Below, in pieces: positions 61,596 to 64,000 of a stretch of DNA of 64,000 nt. The notes beneath the pieces were generated by a model, which worked only from the letters and a program-made list of their open reading frames with translations, ran no database searches and had not been told where the DNA came from. The stretch is from positions 3,162,001-3,226,000 of the forward strand of contig NZ_CP091788.1 in assembly GCF_022024055.1 (NCBI RefSeq), given 5' to 3'. Every line of letters begins with the position of its first letter. Position 1 is the first letter of the stretch. The DNA comes from Prevotella sp. E2-28 (GTDB lineage Bacteria; Bacteroidota; Bacteroidia; Bacteroidales; Bacteroidaceae). A program made the position numbers and the translations under genes.

Positions 61596-64000
61596 AAGGC
61601 ATTATCTCTATATTATTGGCACTACTGCCATTGGCAGTCAATGCACAGCAGACAGAGGAGGACGCATTCTACATCTATCGCAACGACGGAGGCTTCAACG
61701 GCTTCTTCTTCTCGGAGGTAGAACGTATGGAGTTCAGTAAAGTGGACACCCTTGGCGTCACCCATTTCGACTATGTCGTACAGGAAATCCAGACGGCCGA
61801 CTCGCTCTATCGTATTCCCATCTCGGCTATCGACAGCGTATCGTTCGTTACCCCGAAGACCGTCTATAAAAAGGATGTGGCAGCCACGACCGAAAGTCAG
61901 CTATGGGACTATGTCGTGGGCAGCGACTCCATCAGTCGCCTGCTGCTCTCCAGCAATATGCCTGCCTCGCTCATGCCAAACGTGGGCGACAAGCTGGTTA
62001 CCACCAAGAGTCGCGCCTATCTGCCTGGTGGCTTCTATGGCGTGGTATCGTCTGTCAAGAATACGGCCAACGGCACGGATATTCTGTGCAAGAGCGCCAG
62101 TCTGACGGAGTTCTTCGACCGTCATATCTTCAAGGGCGGCATGGAACTCACAGCCCCTGGCGTTGCCTCTTCTCGTCGTGCTGGCGAAAGCGGAAATACC
62201 TATCATGAGGAACTGGAGCCGATAGAAGGCGAGATTGAGTTGGAAAAGGAATGGGAACTGGTGGATAACTGGAAGTTCACGGGCACTGGTACCATCGGCG
62301 CCAAGATTACCCCCGACGTCTATATCCATGCCTTCGGCTCTGTTGACCCCGCAGCAGGTCTTAACACCGATATGTCCCTTCACCTGAAGGCCGAAAGCGA
62401 GTTAGACCTCAGCATCAAGGGCGTGCTGGAAGGCAGCATCGACTACGAGTTGGCACAGTCTAGGAAATGGATTCCCGACACACCGTTCTTCATCGTCACC
62501 AAGGGTGGTATCAACAACACCATCTCGGGCGAGATGGAGTTCAAGTACCACTTCGAGAATACCTCCACAATCATCGGTGCAGCCCAGTTCAACGAGGGCC
62601 TGTTCTACAACAACATGATGACCCACATGGAGTATAAGAACATGGGCAGCAAGCAGGAGTTCGAATGTACGGGTACCGTCACCGCCAAGGTAGGTCCCTA
62701 CTTCACGCTGGCTCTGGTGATTGCCCATGAGGACTTGGCAAAGCTGGAAGCCCGCGTTGATGCCGGACTGCAAGCCATCATCTCAGCACAGATCAAGAAG
62801 TCCGACTGGGACTTGGTCTTCGGCGATGAAAGCAACACGGCACTCTACGATGCCCTCAATCGTGACGGCAGCGTAAAGACAGGTCTCTTCGGCACGGGCG
62901 TGCTCAACGTGGGATTCATGAAGGAGGAAGAGAAGTTGGCCGACCTCTTCGAGCTGGAGCGCGGCTTCGACTTCGAGGGCGGACTGGTGCCGAAGTTCGA
63001 GACACCCACTGCCTACTACAGTTCCGAGTCAAAGACCCTCTCAGTCTTCGGAAAGGCCAAGCGTAAGGTGCTGACACCCGTTTCCTTAGGCTTTGCCATC
63101 TACGACTTAGAGGGCAAGCAGGTGGGCAATATCGAATGGGCAGAAGACCATTATACCGACCCCGGCGACCGTGATTACTTCACCTTCAACAAGGAAATCA
63201 GCAACATCCCCGTTGGCTGGTATAACATCCACCCCGTTGTCAATCAGTTCACCAAGGACATGCTGGCTAAGCCCGCCTATAAGTTCTATGCCGGCGAGCG
63301 CACGCTGAAGGTCACCCCCGACTCTCTGGGCTTCGACTACCAAGGCGGCACAGGACGTGTCAAGGTTGAGAACACCTTGAGTCCTAACGCTTTCAGCATC
63401 AATATCATCGATGTTGCCAACTGGGTAAGTTACGACCGCGATGGCGAAGAACTCGTTGTCACCGTGAAACCCAACGAGACTACGCAGCGTCGCCGTACCA
63501 CCGTCAACGTCATTGCCAGCGAGCCTAACACCTGGAACTCCATCACTCGCAGCATCACCATCACGCAGGACATCGACCCATCACTCATCGGACTGCTCCC
63601 CACCGAAATCAAGAGTAGCAGCATCTGTAGTGACTATGCGCCTGACGACCGCGACGCCTATTATGTAGATATGTACTCTACAACCAATCGAGAAACCGAT
63701 TGGGGTCCTGCAGGCACCACCGTATGCTTCGCCAAGTTCCCCATCGACCGCAATTCCAACGATGTGAAAGAGATGTTCCAAAAGGCCGTGCTGAAGTACA
63801 AGGAAGACGGCAGTTTCAGCGCCGATGTTGACGGACTCACCATCACAGGCCAGTTTGAGCCTCGCAAGAAGGGCGAGCCGTGGCTCAAAGGCTCAGGCAC
63901 CTTCACCATCAACTCAGCGAAGCCCGACCACCGCAAGACGGCAGAGGAATACAGCGCTATGTGGCGAACATCGAAGGCCTTCTATAACGACATTCTGGAG
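61592..64000 (+). CDS. BACON-domain exported protein, partial (window ends inside the gene)
   Basis: The frame opens at the ATG 61592, overlapping the protease stop as ATGA, and stays open for 803 codons to the window edge, so it is incomplete. A signal peptide (LALLPLAVNAQQTEE) leads. Residues about 15-90 (FFFSEVERMEFSKVDTLG, YRIPISAIDSVSFVTPKT) resemble the segment near the end of the upstream protease. The middle is a large beta-rich region (about 130-540) of no recognised family. Residues about 570-660 look like a BACON domain (LKVTPDSLGFDYQGGTG, RRTTVNVIASEP). It is co-transcribed with the protease and may act with it on the surface; a substrate or inhibitor role is speculation. Confidence 0.85.
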   Translation, partial: MKGIISILLALLPLAVNAQQTEEDAFYIYRNDGGFNGFFFSEVERMEFSKVDTLGVTHFDYVVQEIQTADSLYRIPISAIDSVSFVTPKTVYKKDVAATTESQLWDYVVGSDSISRLLLSSNMPASLMPNVGDKLVTTKSRAYLPGGFYGVVSSVKNTANGTDILCKSASLTEFFDRHIFKGGMELTAPGVASSRRAGESGNTYHEELEPIEGEIELEKEWELVDNWKFTGTGTIGAKITPDVYIHAFGSVDPAAGLNTDMSLHLKAESELDLSIKGVLEGSIDYELAQSRKWIPDTPFFIVTKGGINNTISGEMEFKYHFENTSTIIGAAQFNEGLFYNNMMTHMEYKNMGSKQEFECTGTVTAKVGPYFTLALVIAHEDLAKLEARVDAGLQAIISAQIKKSDWDLVFGDESNTALYDALNRDGSVKTGLFGTGVLNVGFMKEEEKLADLFELERGFDFEGGLVPKFETPTAYYSSESKTLSVFGKAKRKVLTPVSLGFAIYDLEGKQVGNIEWAEDHYTDPGDRDYFTFNKEISNIPVGWYNIHPVVNQFTKDMLAKPAYKFYAGERTLKVTPDSLGFDYQGGTGRVKVENTLSPNAFSINIIDVANWVSYDRDGEELVVTVKPNETTQRRRTTVNVIASEPNTWNSITRSITITQDIDPSLIGLLPTEIKSSSICSDYAPDDRDAYYVDMYSTTNRETDWGPAGTTVCFAKFPIDRNSNDVKEMFQKAVLKYKEDGSFSADVDGLTITGQFEPRKKGEPWLKGSGTFTINSAKPDHRKTAEEYSAMWRTSKAFYNDILE

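Overview
The window comes from a member of the Bacteroidales, most probably Prevotellaceae (the broad Prevotella group). The grounds are a complete porP-gldKLMN type IX secretion locus, paired DUF6452/DUF6048 genes, DUF4199 and DUF3467 genes, a VapE-like protein next to an HU-like protein, a C10 protease with BspA-like leucine-rich repeats and a type IX sorting tail, and repeated Bacteroidales promoters of the form TTTG-N19/20-TAnnTTTGC. The genus assignment is inference.

Layout. 1-4142 (minus strand): one probable operon of DUF4199 protein, GT2 glycosyltransferase, DUF6452, DUF6048, ApbE and a truncated Crp/Fnr-like regulator. 4179-4536: SRP RNA plus tRNA-Thr with promoter and terminator. 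4567-11322: an aminotransferase and a lipoprotein, then a surface-glycan group (acyltransferase, Wzx-like flippase, two glycosyltransferases). 11316-15741 (minus): nadD, gmk, yicC-like and priA. 15741-22381 (minus): porP, gldK, gldL, gldM, gldN and a PorT-like barrel. 22418-25778 (plus): omega-amidase, indolepyruvate oxidoreductase (iorA, iorB), DUF3467. 25787-29333: an alpha/beta hydrolase and a GH3 glycosidase, divergent. 29374-33200: rpsL-rpsG-fusA-rpsJ, ended by a terminator instead of running into rplC. 33205-35592: a divergent HU-like/VapE-like gene pair with similar hairpins just outside both stop codons. 35687-50548: rpsU, xerC-like, hpf, four tRNAs, tuf, tRNA-Trp, secE, nusG, rplKAJL, rpoBC. 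50570-55660: argR, a GNAT enzyme, argG, pyk (opposite strand), argC. 55682-64000: a membrane-spanning beta-propeller/AraC regulator, a 1379-residue C10 protease and a BACON-domain protein cut by the window end.

How parts connect. The type IX machinery and a probable type IX cargo (the C10 protease) lie in the same window. The translation and transcription genes form two blocks separated by the HU/VapE pair; from memory of Bacteroides gene order these are normally one block in another order, so the pair sits at a rearrangement junction. argR through argC is an arginine-synthesis cluster interrupted by pyk.

The least explained structures are non-coding. (1) Arrays of CTAG at exact 9- or 10-base steps occur only in the fusA-rpsJ, tuf-tRNA-Trp and rplL-rpoB gaps, each beside a strong hairpin. 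(2) Seven-base tandem repeats fill short gaps just ahead of start codons or promoters. (3) The HU/VapE pair has matching TTCACC-N33-GGTGAA hairpins. (4) A perfect 14-base palindrome lies inside the rpsU promoter. (5) Two interleaved head-to-head promoters drive the acyltransferase and flippase genes. All coordinates were read by hand; no database search was possible.
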